A stretch of 62,213 nucleotides of DNA from an uncultured Clostridia bacterium (GTDB lineage: Bacteria; Bacillota; Clostridia; Oscillospirales; Acutalibacteraceae): the NCBI GenBank assembly GCA_946499275.1, contig CAMMRL010000009.1, forward strand, positions 1-62,213, read 5' to 3'. The notes beneath the pieces are model-generated. The model was not told the DNA's origin, made no database searches, and worked only from the letters and a program-made list of their open reading frames with translations. Of this stretch, positions 52,232 through 60,529 are shown in pieces; positions within the stretch are counted from its first letter, which is position 1, and each line of letters starts with the position of its first letter. Both the position numbers and the translations under genes were made by a program.

Positions 52232-52912
52232 ATGCAGAAAGTGCTGAGTATGAACACATACCGCGCTGCAACTTTCGGTACCAAAGCGTTTGCCTTTGCC
52301 AAACGCTCTTTTGATATTTTGTTTTCCCTGGCACTTATCCTGGTTCTTCTGCCGCTTGGCCTTGTGGTATCCATTGTGGCTGCGGTTGATACAAAAGGAA
52401 CCCCCATTTTTATCCAGACCCGGATGGGGCGGAACAACGTACCTTTCAAAATGCTGAAGTTCCGCACGATGAGCGTGGATGCCCCCAGCAATGTAGCGAC
52501 ATGCAAGTTGGACGATCCCGACCGATACATTTCGAAAGTCGGGGGGCTGATTCGCCGGCTTAGTATCGACGAATTGCCTCAGCTTATCAATATCCTTTTC
52601 GGCCAAATGAGCTTTGTGGGGCCCCGGCCCGTCGTCCTGACAGAAACGGAGCTTCTCGAACTGCGCACCCGTAATGGGGCATGTAGCGTCCGTCCAGGGT
52701 TGACTGGTGTGGCGCAGACCAGCGGCCGGGATAAGGTCAGTGTGAATGAGAAGGCGAAGATGGATGCGTTTTATGCCAATAACGCGTCCCTACAGCTTGA
52801 TTGCCGGGTGCTGATGTTGACAGTCGGCTATGTGCTTCGTTCGCAGGATATCTGTGAAGGGGCGCCGGTCTCCCGCAAGGCGGAGAACGGCCGTGCCGAA
52901 CGCAGCGCCTGA
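52232..52912 (+). CDS. Polyprenyl-phosphate sugar-1-phosphate transferase (PglC/WecA-like initiator)
   Basis: 226 residues, ATG five bases after GGAGAG. One N-terminal membrane segment ('FDILFSLALILVLLPLGLVVSIVAAV') is followed by the cytoplasmic domain of bacterial sugar transferases: 'PIFIQTRMGRNNVPFKMLKFRTM', 'LIRRLSIDELPQLINILFGQMSFVGPRPVV' and 'SVRPGLTGVAQTSGRD'. These motifs include the catalytic Asp-Glu of the monotopic family. Such enzymes load a sugar phosphate onto undecaprenyl phosphate to start a capsule or exopolysaccharide. No other polysaccharide genes are in this window, so it is an orphan initiator. Confidence 0.92.
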   Translation: MQKVLSMNTYRAATFGTKAFAFAKRSFDILFSLALILVLLPLGLVVSIVAAVDTKGTPIFIQTRMGRNNVPFKMLKFRTMSVDAPSNVATCKLDDPDRYISKVGGLIRRLSIDELPQLINILFGQMSFVGPRPVVLTETELLELRTRNGACSVRPGLTGVAQTSGRDKVSVNEKAKMDAFYANNASLQLDCRVLMLTVGYVLRSQDICEGAPVSRKAENGRAERSA

Positions 52913-52932
52913 ATAACGTAGAAATAACGATG

Positions 52933-52968
52933 GAAAAGGACAGCCGAAGCCGGCTGTCCTTTTCTTTT
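52933..52968 (+). terminator. Intrinsic terminator of the sugar transferase gene
   Basis: GAAAAGGACAGCCG (52933-52946) pairs with CGGCTGTCCTTTTC (52951-52964), a 14-bp stem with a 4-base loop. The T-rich TTTTCTTTT serves as the tail. Confidence 0.88.
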
Positions 52969-52988
52969 CGGTAGAAAAGAGCACGGGG

Positions 52989-53018
52989 TTGCATTATGAG
53001 GCGGTTCGGGTCTATAAT
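52989..53018 (+). promoter_or_regulatory. Promoter of the Mrp ATPase gene
   Basis: TTGCAT (52989-52994) and TATAAT (53013-53018) are 18 bases apart, 36 bp ahead of the GTG start. Confidence 0.7.
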
Positions 53019-53053
53019 AGGGAAAACGGTTATTTTGGAAAGGATGAATTCCT

Positions 53054-53875
53054 GTGAGCGAATGTAGCCATGATTGCGGGAGCTGCGCTGAGAATTGCAG
53101 CGAAAGGGACCTTCACGCGTCGTTAAACGCGTACAGCACGATTAAGAAAGTAATAGCAGTCAGCAGTGGAAAAGGCGGGGTGGGCAAATCCTCCGTCACG
53201 GCGATGCTGGCAACGCTGGCGGCGCGGCGCGGCTATAAGGTCGGTGTGCTGGACGCGGATATTACCGGTCCCTCTATTCCTAAGGCGTTCGGGATCACCT
53301 GTAAGGCCAAGGGTAGCGAAATGGGCATCCTGCCGGTGGAAACCCATATGGGGATCAAAGTGATGTCCATCAACCTCCTGCTGGAAAAAGAGGACCAGCC
53401 GGTGGTGTGGCGCGGTCCCGTCCTGGCCGGGGCGGTGACCCAGTTCTGGACCGACGTGGTCTGGGGCGAGCTGGATGTCCTGTTCATCGATATGCCGCCG
53501 GGAACGGGCGACGTGCCGCTGACGGTGTACCAGTCTATCCCGGTGGACGGCACGGTGATCGTGTCTACCCCGCAGTCGCTGGTGCAGATGGTGGTCGGCA
53601 AGGCGCATAAAATGGCCCAGATGTTGAATATCCCGGTGCTTGGTATGGTGGAGAATATGAGCTGCGTCATTTGCCCGGATTGCGGGAAGAAGATCCCACT
53701 GTTCGGCGATATTGATAGCTTAGATAAGGCGGCGCAGGAGATGGGCGTCCCGGTGCTGGCCCGCCTGCCGATGAACGCGGAAATTGCCCGCCTGTGCGAC
53801 AGCGGTGAGATTGAGCGGGTTGTATGCGAAGAGCTGGAACCGGCCGCCGCCGCTGTGGAAGGCCTACTGAAGTAG
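53054..53875 (+). CDS. mrp: Mrp/NBP35-family iron-sulfur carrier ATPase
   Basis: 273 residues from a GTG start after GGAAAGGATG. A short N-terminal cysteine set (C4, C8, C11, C15 in 'MSECSHDCGSCAENC') recalls the NBP35 cluster-binding tail. The deviant Walker A 'SSGKGGVGKSSVTAML' and 'DADITGPSIPKAFG' define the ParA/Mrp ATPase fold. 'IDMPPGTGDVPLTV' and 'GMVENMSCVICPDCGKK' follow, the latter holding the CxxC that binds the transferable Fe-S cluster. It loads Fe-S clusters onto target proteins in the cytoplasm. It has its own promoter. Confidence 0.92.
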   Translation: MSECSHDCGSCAENCSERDLHASLNAYSTIKKVIAVSSGKGGVGKSSVTAMLATLAARRGYKVGVLDADITGPSIPKAFGITCKAKGSEMGILPVETHMGIKVMSINLLLEKEDQPVVWRGPVLAGAVTQFWTDVVWGELDVLFIDMPPGTGDVPLTVYQSIPVDGTVIVSTPQSLVQMVVGKAHKMAQMLNIPVLGMVENMSCVICPDCGKKIPLFGDIDSLDKAAQEMGVPVLARLPMNAEIARLCDSGEIERVVCEELEPAAAAVEGLLK

Positions 53876-54092
53876 GCAAAAGGGAAGAGATTCGTTGCAA
53901 GACAACAGGGAACCGGTCGGCCCTTTGCCTGTACGGCGGCGGGACGGCCGGCTTTTCTTAAGGGCATCAATATGCGGCTACGCGCATAGATTGAAGGAGG
54001 AAGGCAAAAGCCCTACGGCTGGCTTGGAAGACGTGGGCTGGCGGGTGAAATCCCGAAAAACGGCATTTTTTTCATATTTCCCGCATTTCGGA

Positions 54093-54121
54093 TTGACTAA
54101 TTTTTCACAGAATAGTACAAT
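54093..54121 (+). promoter_or_regulatory. Promoter of serC-serA
   Basis: TTGACT (54093-54098) and TACAAT (54116-54121) are 17 bases apart. The serC start codon is 48 bp downstream. The preceding 215 bp after the Mrp gene hold no gene; an 85-codon frame at 53895-54152 has no ribosome site. Confidence 0.75.
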
Positions 54122-54168
54122 AGAAAGCAATTTGAAAAAACTTCATGGTTAACGGAGGTCGAGTGTTG

Positions 54169-55254
54169 ATGGCAAGGGTTTACAACTTTTCGGCGGGCCC
54201 CTCGGTTCTTCCCGAAAGCGTGCTGGAAAAGGCCGCGGAACAGATGATGGATTATGAAGGCTCCGGCCAGTCGGTAATGGAGATGTCCCATCGCTCCAAA
54301 ACCTACGATGCGATTATCAAAAGCTGCGAGGCGCTGCTGCGCGAGGTAATGGGGATTCCGGACAACTATAAGGTGCTGTTCCTGCAGGGGGGCGCGTCTT
54401 CCCAGTTTGCGATGGTGCCGCTGAATCTGATGAACGGCAGCGGCAAGGCGGATTTTGTGATTACCGGCCAGTGGGCCAATAAGGCGTATCAGGAAGCGTC
54501 CCGTTACGGCGAGGCGCATGTGGTGGCCAGCTCGAAGGATAAGACCTTCTCGTACATACCGGAACTCGATCCGTCGACGTTCACCCCGGATGCGGATTAT
54601 TTCCATATCTGCCTGAACAACACCATTTACGGCACCCGCTTCACCAAGCTGCCGGAGACCGGGAACGTGCCGCTGGTCGCGGACGTATCCTCCTGCATCC
54701 TGTCCGAGCCGATCGACGTTTCCCGTTTCGGCGTACTGTATGCCGGCGCGCAGAAGAATATGGCCCCGGCCGGCCTGACGGTGGTGATTATCCGGGAGGA
54801 CCTGATCGGCCATGCCCGCGACATCACCCCCACGATGATGAACTATCAGATTCATGCGGACAACGGCTCGATGTACAACACCCCGCCCTGCTACGCGATT
54901 TATATCTGCAAGCTGGTGCTGGAGTGGATTAAGAACGACATCGGCGGGCTGGAAAAGATGAAGGAGCGCAACGAAGCCAAGGCGAAAATCCTGTACGACT
55001 TCCTGGATTCCTCCAAACTGTTCCGCGGTACGGTGGAGAAAAAGGACCGTTCGCTGATGAACGTGCCGTTTGTCACCGGCAACGAGGAACTGGACGCGAA
55101 GTTTGTTAAGGAAGCGGCGGCCGCCGGGTTTGTCAATCTGAAGGGCCATCGTACCGTCGGCGGTATGCGCGCTTCCATCTACAACGCGATGCCGGTGGAA
55201 GGCGTAGAGAAACTGGTCGCCTTCATGAAGGAATTTGAAGCGGCCAACGCTTGA
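54169..55254 (+). CDS. serC: Phosphoserine aminotransferase
   Basis: 361 residues from ATG 54169, ten bases after GGAGG; this length equals the family standard. 'VYNFSAGPSVLPESVLEKA' is the invariant opening of SerC. 'LFLQGGASSQFAMVPLNLM' binds the cofactor phosphate. The PLP lysine lies in 'YAGAQKNMAPAGLTVVIIRE', and 'NTPPCYAIYI' and 'RASIYNAMPVEGVEKL' contact the substrate. It converts 3-phosphohydroxypyruvate to phosphoserine using glutamate. The next gene encodes the enzyme making its substrate. Confidence 0.97.
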   Translation: MARVYNFSAGPSVLPESVLEKAAEQMMDYEGSGQSVMEMSHRSKTYDAIIKSCEALLREVMGIPDNYKVLFLQGGASSQFAMVPLNLMNGSGKADFVITGQWANKAYQEASRYGEAHVVASSKDKTFSYIPELDPSTFTPDADYFHICLNNTIYGTRFTKLPETGNVPLVADVSSCILSEPIDVSRFGVLYAGAQKNMAPAGLTVVIIREDLIGHARDITPTMMNYQIHADNGSMYNTPPCYAIYICKLVLEWIKNDIGGLEKMKERNEAKAKILYDFLDSSKLFRGTVEKKDRSLMNVPFVTGNEELDAKFVKEAAAAGFVNLKGHRTVGGMRASIYNAMPVEGVEKLVAFMKEFEAANA

Positions 55255-55331
55255 TTCATCGTTTGGAAACCGGAAGATTGCAGCGGCCGTGACGTTCAAG
55301 CACGGTCTGTCGAAAGGAATGAGTCGTTACT

Positions 55332-56498
55332 ATGTTTCAGATTAAGACCTTAAACAAAATCGCTGCCTGCGGCACCGATAAGTTTGATAAAGAAAAATAT
55401 ACCGTTGCCGACGAATGCGCCGCGCCGGATGGCATTATGGTGCGTTCCGCCGCCATGCACGAGATGGAACTGCCCGCGTCCCTCAAAGCAATCGCCCGCG
55501 CCGGCGCCGGCGTGAACAATATTCCGTTGGACAAGTGCAGCGAAGCCGGGATTGTGGTGTTCAACACCCCCGGCGCCAACGCCAACGCCGTGAAGGAACT
55601 GGTGATCGCCGGGCTGCTGATCTCTTCCCGGAAAGTGATTTCCGGTATTGAGTGGGCCAAGACCCTCAAGGGCCAGGGCGCCGAAGTGGGCAAGCTGGTG
55701 GAAAAGGGAAAATCCGCCTTTGTCGGCCCGGAAATCCGGGGCAAAAAACTGGGTGTGATCGGTTTGGGCGCGATTGGTTCCCTGGTGGCCAATTGTGCGG
55801 TGAACCTGGGGATGGAAGTTTACGGCTTCGACCCCTACCTGTCGGTGGACGCGGCCTGGGGCCTGTCCAGCAAGGTGCATCATGCCACCAGTTATGAGCA
55901 GATTTTCGCGCAGTGCGATTATATTACCATCCATGTGCCGCTGACGCCGGAAACCCGCGAAAAACTGAACGCCGAAGCGTTCGCGCAGATGCCCGACGGC
56001 GTGCGCATCCTCAATTTCTCCCGCGCCGACCTGGTGAACGGGGAAGATATGCGGGAGGCGCTGGCTTCCGGCAAAGTAGCGGCGTATGTAGTGGATTTTC
56101 CCACCGACGATATGCTCGGGGTGGAAAACGTAATCGCGATCCCGCACCTCGGCGCGTCCACGCCGGAAAGCGAGGACAACTGTGCGGTGATGGCGGCGGC
56201 GGAATTGATCGACTATCTCGAAAACGGCAATATCCGCAACTCGGTCAATTTCCCGGCGATGGAAATCGCCCGGAGCACCGATACCCGCCTGTGTGTCCTG
56301 CATAAGAACGTGCCGAATATGCTCGCGCAGATCAGCGGCGTGGTTTCGGCGGAGGGGATCAATATCGAAACCATGGTGAACCGTTCCAAAAAGGACAACG
56401 CCTATACCCTTTTGGACGTGGTGGGCGATGTTTCGGACGACTGCCTGCGGAAGATCGAAGCGATCGACGGCGTAATCCGTCTGCGTAAAATCCGGTGA
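55332..56498 (+). CDS. serA: D-3-phosphoglycerate dehydrogenase (ACT-domain type)
   Basis: 388 residues, ATG after CGAAAGGAATGAG. Substrate-binding N-terminus 'DGIMVRSAAMHEMELP', NAD-binding 'LGVIGLGAIGSLVANCAV' near residue 140, and the catalytic region 'HVPLTPETREKLNAEAFAQM' with the arginine/glutamate/histidine set ('IPHLGASTPESEDNCA'). The last 70 residues form an ACT domain ('RLCVLHKNVPNMLAQISGVVSAEGINIETM'), which may respond to serine. It catalyses the first step of serine synthesis and lies 78 bp after serC. Confidence 0.96.
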   Translation: MFQIKTLNKIAACGTDKFDKEKYTVADECAAPDGIMVRSAAMHEMELPASLKAIARAGAGVNNIPLDKCSEAGIVVFNTPGANANAVKELVIAGLLISSRKVISGIEWAKTLKGQGAEVGKLVEKGKSAFVGPEIRGKKLGVIGLGAIGSLVANCAVNLGMEVYGFDPYLSVDAAWGLSSKVHHATSYEQIFAQCDYITIHVPLTPETREKLNAEAFAQMPDGVRILNFSRADLVNGEDMREALASGKVAAYVVDFPTDDMLGVENVIAIPHLGASTPESEDNCAVMAAAELIDYLENGNIRNSVNFPAMEIARSTDTRLCVLHKNVPNMLAQISGVVSAEGINIETMVNRSKKDNAYTLLDVVGDVSDDCLRKIEAIDGVIRLRKIR

Positions 56499-56518
56499 TG
56501 GAATAAGAGACTGAAACA

Positions 56519-56550
56519 AGGGCCGCCTGCGAGGGCGGCCCTCTGTTTGC
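56519..56550 (+). terminator. Terminator-like hairpin after serA
   Basis: AGGGCCGCC (56519-56527) pairs with GGCGGCCCT (56534-56542) around a 5-base loop. Only CTGTTT follows, so the T tract is poor. Confidence 0.65.
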
Positions 56551-56645
56551 TTATTTTATAGCCGGAGGGAAATAGGAGGGAGCAGGGGAGGAACGCGGGG
56601 AATAAGAGACTAGGGAATTCCTGTACGGAAATTTCCGATACCCTA

Positions 56646-56674
56646 TTGACAAGCGGCCGAATATCCGGTATAAT
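56646..56674 (+). promoter_or_regulatory. Consensus promoter of tRNA-Val
   Basis: TTGACA (56646-56651) and TATAAT (56669-56674) with exactly 17 bases between are perfect sigma-A boxes. The tRNA begins 44 bp downstream. Confidence 0.92.
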
Positions 56675-56717
56675 CTCATTCGTTCCTTACCGCAAGGGAG
56701 AGGACAAACAAAGAAAA

Positions 56718-56793
56718 GGACGTTTAGCTCAGCTGGTAGAGCATTCGCTTGACGTGCGAAGGGTCAGCGGTTCAAGTCCGTTAACGTCCACCA
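56718..56793 (+). tRNA. tRNA-Val (anticodon GAC), CCA encoded
   Basis: A 76-nt cloverleaf: acceptor GGACGTT with AACGTCC, D arm GCTC-AGCTGGTA-GAGC, anticodon stem TTCGC/GCGAA around loop TTGACGT, T arm AGCGG-TTCAAGT-CCGTT, and the encoded CCA end. The anticodon at the middle of the loop is GAC, which reads the valine codon GUC. A consensus promoter precedes it, and a hairpin with a T run follows. Confidence 0.96.
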
Positions 56794-56796
56794 AGA

Positions 56797-56843
56797 AACC
56801 GAGTGATGGGGCAGTAAGATGTTCCTACGCTCGGTTCTTTTTT
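56797..56843 (+). terminator. Terminator of the tRNA transcript
   Basis: ACCGAG just after the tRNA pairs with CTCGGT (56830-56835), and TTCTTTTTT follows. The stem is short with a 25-base loop. Confidence 0.6.
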
Positions 56844-57180
56844 GCTTTAGTTATCGCTGCATGCAACCACTGGCGTGTACTCGCTGGCATCCTGCAATTT
56901 TGTAAAAATCCCAGCCCCTGTATCCGGCGTCTGTTGTTATTGGCGTGCGGAATAATCACTACGGAACGTCCCGTATATCCACGTCGGACCCGGCATAAGT
57001 GTGGCGCCGGTATGGCGGGGGAAAATAGGCAAACGCATAACCCGCTCAATTTGCCTGATAAAAGCCATGTGTGAGCCATTGCCGTTTTGGGAAGGTGTGT
57101 TTCCGGATTGACGTACCAAAAGGAATTGTCTCGTCCTGGGGATCAAAAGGACCGTATTGTTAAAAATTTTTATTTTCCTA
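56844..57180. other. Intergenic stretch without recognised features
   Basis: Between the tRNA terminator and the T-box promoter I see no gene, structured RNA or repeat. Short frames on both strands lack ribosome sites and recognisable products. Confidence 0.5.
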
Positions 57181-57209
57181 TTGACAAATCGAGAATATGG
57201 ACATAAAAT
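57181..57209 (+). promoter_or_regulatory. Promoter of the Trp T-box operon
   Basis: TTGACA (57181-57186) and TAAAAT (57204-57209) with 17 bases between, directly ahead of the T-box leader. Confidence 0.88.
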
Positions 57210-57214
57210 GGAAA

Positions 57215-57500
57215 CGGTTAAACCAATGAGCAAGAGTAGTATGCATGGTGTCAGGCGTTCCAAGAGAGCTGCAGGTGGTGAGATTGCGGCAACGGCGGCG
57301 ATGCGGAATGGACTTGCGAGGGCAATCCGAGCGGCCGGGTATCGGCTGTTAGGTGCGACGGGATCTCCGCCCGTTACCAAGGGAGCGTGCATGTTGGTGC
57401 GCGGAGAAAGCGTATCCGTGTAATGCGGATAAACTCGGGTGGTACCGCAGGAGTTCAGGCTCTTGTCCCAAGGAATTGGGACAAGGGCTTTTTTGTTATG
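57215..57500 (+). promoter_or_regulatory. T-box riboswitch (tryptophan, UGG specifier)
   Basis: The leader has the T-box layout: a Stem I with the AGAGAG and GGTGGTGAGA segments (about 57263-57285), a specifier loop AA-TGG-AC at about 57307-57313 with the UGG tryptophan codon at 57309-57311, and the conserved antiterminator core GGGTGGTACCGC (57437-57448). The terminator, CTTGTCCC (57462-57469) with GGGACAAG (57478-57485), and a T run follow. Uncharged tRNA-Trp would stabilise the antiterminator and switch on the transporter and trpB genes. The specifier is inferred from its position and agrees with the gene content. Confidence 0.92.
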
Positions 57501-57647
57501 TAGAAAGAGGGACCAATGGGATGAAACGATGGCGAAGCGGTGAAGCAGCCGGGCAAAAGAAAACCGTAAACGGGGAAAATACTATCCGGTATTTTCCTTT
57601 CCCAATCCCTTATTGGATAACACGAAAGAAAAAAGGAGAAATGTTCC

Positions 57648-58652
57648 ATGAAACGTTTTTATAAACTGAGTGCCGCCTTATCCGCTTCCCTGTTGGCCTT
57701 GTCTTTCGCCGGATGCAGCGGCGCGCCGTCCGGAAGCGGTTCCAACCAAAACGAAGGGGCGAAAAAAATCGGCGTCATCCAGTACGCGGTTCACGCCTCA
57801 CTGGATAACTGCTACGACGGTTTGGTCCAGGGCCTGGCGGAGGCCGGGTATACGGAGGGCGAAAACCTGACCATTGATTTCCAAAACGCACAGGGCCAGG
57901 TGACCACGGCCGACCAGCTTGCCCAGAATATGGTGGCGAAGAATTACGATATGATTATCGGCATCGCTACGCCGGCCGCTATGTCGGCCTATGGGGCGGC
58001 CCAGGGAACCGAGATCCCTACCGTTTTCTGCGCGGTGTCCGACCCGGTCGGCGCAGGGCTGGTTTCCTCGCTGGACGCGCCGGGCGGCAACTGCACCGGT
58101 ACGGCGGACCTGCTCAATCTGGAAGCGCAGCTTCAACTGATTCGCGCGGTCCAGCCGGAAGCGAAAAAAATCGGTATCCTCTATACCACCAACGAGGCCA
58201 ATTCGGTCTCCCATCTGAAGGAGATCAAAGAACTGGCGCCGACGTACGGCTTTGAGATCGTGGAACAGGGCGTGCAGAGCGGGGCGGACGTGCCGCAGGC
58301 TGCGGCCGCGCTCGCTGCGAAAGTGGACTGCATCAACAACTTTACCGACAACAACGTAGTAGATAACCTGACCAGCGTGCTGGCCAAGGCGGAAGAGGCG
58401 AGCATCCCGGTTTACGGTTCTGAAGTCGAGCAGGTGCGTAAGGGCTGCATCGCGTCCGAAAGCCTGGATTATGTCGCGCTCGGGAAAGAGACCGGCAAGC
58501 TGGCCGCCAAGGTGCTGGAGGGGGCGAACCCCGCCGAGACGCCGGTAGTCCAGGTAAAAGACAGCACGCCGGTTATCAACCCGGACGTGTTCAGCGCGAT
58601 GGGGCTGGCGGTCCCGGACGCTTACGCGTCGGTAGAAAAAGTGACCGGCTGA
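57648..58652 (+). CDS. trpX: Tryptophan ABC transporter substrate-binding lipoprotein (TrpX type)
   Basis: 334 residues, ATG after AAAGGAGAAATG. Lipoprotein signal with the cysteine in 'LSFAGCSG' near residue 23. The body is an ABC_sub_bind fold: 'KKIGVIQYAVHASLDNCYDGLVQGLAEAGY', 'IIGIATPAAMSAYGA', 'IPTVFCAVSDPVGAGLV', 'KKIGILYTTNEANSVSHLKEI'. This is the family of tryptophan/tyrosine uptake binding proteins found behind Trp T-boxes in Firmicutes. It hands the amino acid to the permease encoded next. Confidence 0.9.
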   Translation: MKRFYKLSAALSASLLALSFAGCSGAPSGSGSNQNEGAKKIGVIQYAVHASLDNCYDGLVQGLAEAGYTEGENLTIDFQNAQGQVTTADQLAQNMVAKNYDMIIGIATPAAMSAYGAAQGTEIPTVFCAVSDPVGAGLVSSLDAPGGNCTGTADLLNLEAQLQLIRAVQPEAKKIGILYTTNEANSVSHLKEIKELAPTYGFEIVEQGVQSGADVPQAAAALAAKVDCINNFTDNNVVDNLTSVLAKAEEASIPVYGSEVEQVRKGCIASESLDYVALGKETGKLAAKVLEGANPAETPVVQVKDSTPVINPDVFSAMGLAVPDAYASVEKVTG

Positions 58653-58735
58653 TACGGAAGTCCCTGTTGGTGGGACGAATCTTCCCGGCCGCGGATGCGG
58701 CGGAGTACAGGCTTTAGAAAGGCAGGGCAAGGGCG

Positions 58736-59674
58736 ATGGATATCAAGGTACTGATCGACCTCATCAAAGTGGCGCTGGAGAATGGGTTCGCGTACGGCGT
58801 GCTGGCGCTGGGGGTATATATTACCTACAGCATACTGGATTTCCCCGATTTGTCGGTGGACGGGACGGTACCGCTGGGTGCGACGGTTTCCGCCGTTTTG
58901 ATTTTGCAGGGGATGAACCCATGGCTGTCCTGCCTGATTGCCTTTTTGGCAGGCGCGGCGGCGGGCTGCGTGACCGGATTGCTCCATGTCAAGCTGAAAA
59001 TCCGCCCGCTGCTCTGCGGTATCCTGGTGATGACGGCGCTGCTGTCCATCAACCTGGTGCTAATGATGAAAGGGACCGGAGGGATGTCCACCGCCGCCCT
59101 TTACAACTCGCCCACCATACTCAAGGTGTTCCCGGTTGGGCTGATCCCGGAGAATGTGAACGGATATAAGCTGCGCATCGTCGTGGTGACGCTGGCGCTC
59201 GCCGTGATCTGCAAACTCCTGCTGGACGGATACCTCAAGACCAAATCCGGCCTGCTACTCCGCGCGGCCGGGGGCAACGAACAGTTTGTGACCATGCTGG
59301 CCCGCAACCCGGGCGTGTCCAAAATTCTTGGCCTGGCGATCGGTAACGGTCTCGCCGCCTTTGCTGGCGCGATCCTGACCCAGAGCAAAAGTTCCGCAGA
59401 CCTGCAGATGGGGCAGGGGATGGTGGTGATTGGGCTGGCCTCGGTGATTATCGGCACCAGTGTGTTCCGCGGCGTCCGCCGGATGAAGGACACCACCAAG
59501 GTGATTTTGGGCGCGGTGATCTATGCGGCATGCCTGCAGGTGGCGCTGGCCCTCGGGCTACCGAACTCGTATCTGAAGCTATTACAGGCGCTGCTGTTCG
59601 TCCTCGCGCTGGTCTCCACCGACCTGCTGGACGGCGGGCTGAAGAAAAGCGCCAATGCGAAAGGGGGGCGGTAA
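58736..59674 (+). CDS. trpY: Tryptophan ABC transporter permease (TrpY type)
   Basis: 312 residues, ATG after GGGCAAGGGCG. Roughly eight or nine membrane helices, for example 'GVLALGVYITYSILDFPDLSVDGTVPLGA' and 'KILGLAIGNGLAAFAGAILTQSKSSADLQMG', a pattern of branched-chain-like permeases. 'VIIGTSVFRGVRRMKDTTKVILGAVIYAACLQVALALGL' ends the fold. It overlaps no other frame and continues directly into the ATPase gene, whose start is only 1 bp past its stop. Together with the neighbours it forms the importer. Confidence 0.9.
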   Translation: MDIKVLIDLIKVALENGFAYGVLALGVYITYSILDFPDLSVDGTVPLGATVSAVLILQGMNPWLSCLIAFLAGAAAGCVTGLLHVKLKIRPLLCGILVMTALLSINLVLMMKGTGGMSTAALYNSPTILKVFPVGLIPENVNGYKLRIVVVTLALAVICKLLLDGYLKTKSGLLLRAAGGNEQFVTMLARNPGVSKILGLAIGNGLAAFAGAILTQSKSSADLQMGQGMVVIGLASVIIGTSVFRGVRRMKDTTKVILGAVIYAACLQVALALGLPNSYLKLLQALLFVLALVSTDLLDGGLKKSANAKGGR

Positions 59675-59675
59675 T

Positions 59676-60449
59676 ATGCTGCGGTGTGAAGGATTGCTCA
59701 AGCGCTTTAACGTCGGGACGCCCGATGAAACGATGCTGTTCGACGGCTTTGACTTCGAAGCGGAACAGGGGGATTTTGTTTCGGTCATCGGTTCCAACGG
59801 CTCGGGAAAAACCACGCTGCTCAATCTTATCTGCGGTTCCCTGCCGCTGGACGGCGGAAAAATCACCTTCGGCGGACGGGATATTACCCGGATGAGCGAA
59901 CACAAACGGGCCGCGATGATCGGCCGTGTGTTTCAGGATCCCCAGAAAGGGACCTGCGCCAACTTGACGATTCTGGAGAACATGGCCCTTGCGGATAACA
60001 AAAAAGGACTGTTCGGCCTGACCGGCGCGGTGAATAAAAAGCGGATCGAGTATTACCGCACCCTGCTGGAGGAATGCGGCATGGGACTGGAAAACCGGAT
60101 GAATACCCCGGCAGGCTCCCTTTCCGGCGGCCAGCGTCAGGCGTTGGCCCTGGTGATCGCCAACATGACCGACATCGAACTGTTGATCCTGGACGAACAT
60201 ACCGCCGCTCTCGACCCCAAATCCAGCGAAACCGTAATGCGGCTGACCGATAAGCTGGTGAGCGGGAAAAAGATCACTACCCTGATGGTGACGCACAATC
60301 TCCGCTACGCCCTGGAGTACGGCAACCGCCTGCTGATGATGCACATGGGCCGCAGCGTGATGGACCTGCGTGGGCCGGAAAAAAAGAATGCGAAAATCGA
60401 AGACCTGCTAAAAACTTTTAATGAAATCAGCATTGAATGCGGGAATTGA
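59676..60449 (+). CDS. trpZ: Tryptophan ABC transporter ATPase (TrpZ type)
   Basis: 257 residues from ATG 59676, after AGGGGGGCGG. Walker A 'GSNGSGKTT', Q-loop 'VFQDPQKGT', signature 'LSGGQRQALAL', Walker B 'LLILDEHTAALD' and the switch histidine in 'LMVTHNLRYALEYGNRLLMM' are all intact. It follows the permease gene after 1 bp, so the translation is probably coupled. It powers import of the amino acid bound by the lipoprotein. Confidence 0.92.
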   Translation: MLRCEGLLKRFNVGTPDETMLFDGFDFEAEQGDFVSVIGSNGSGKTTLLNLICGSLPLDGGKITFGGRDITRMSEHKRAAMIGRVFQDPQKGTCANLTILENMALADNKKGLFGLTGAVNKKRIEYYRTLLEECGMGLENRMNTPAGSLSGGQRQALALVIANMTDIELLILDEHTAALDPKSSETVMRLTDKLVSGKKITTLMVTHNLRYALEYGNRLLMMHMGRSVMDLRGPEKKNAKIEDLLKTFNEISIECGN

Positions 60450-60529
60450 CCGGTAAAGTCGCCAGCAGTCCTGCAAAATAGGGAGAAATCCCCTGAACTA
60501 TCTATTTATATTTTAAAGGAGAGAGTACC

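Noticed and set aside
53895-54152. An 85-codon frame between the Mrp ATPase and serC
   Set aside because: No ribosome site, no hydrophobic or domain pattern, and it runs through the serC promoter.
57521-57664. A small open frame (MKRW...) after the T-box terminator, with an early tryptophan codon like an attenuator leader peptide
   Set aside because: The T-box already explains Trp control, the frame overlaps the trpX start, and no second terminator or pairing alternatives exist.
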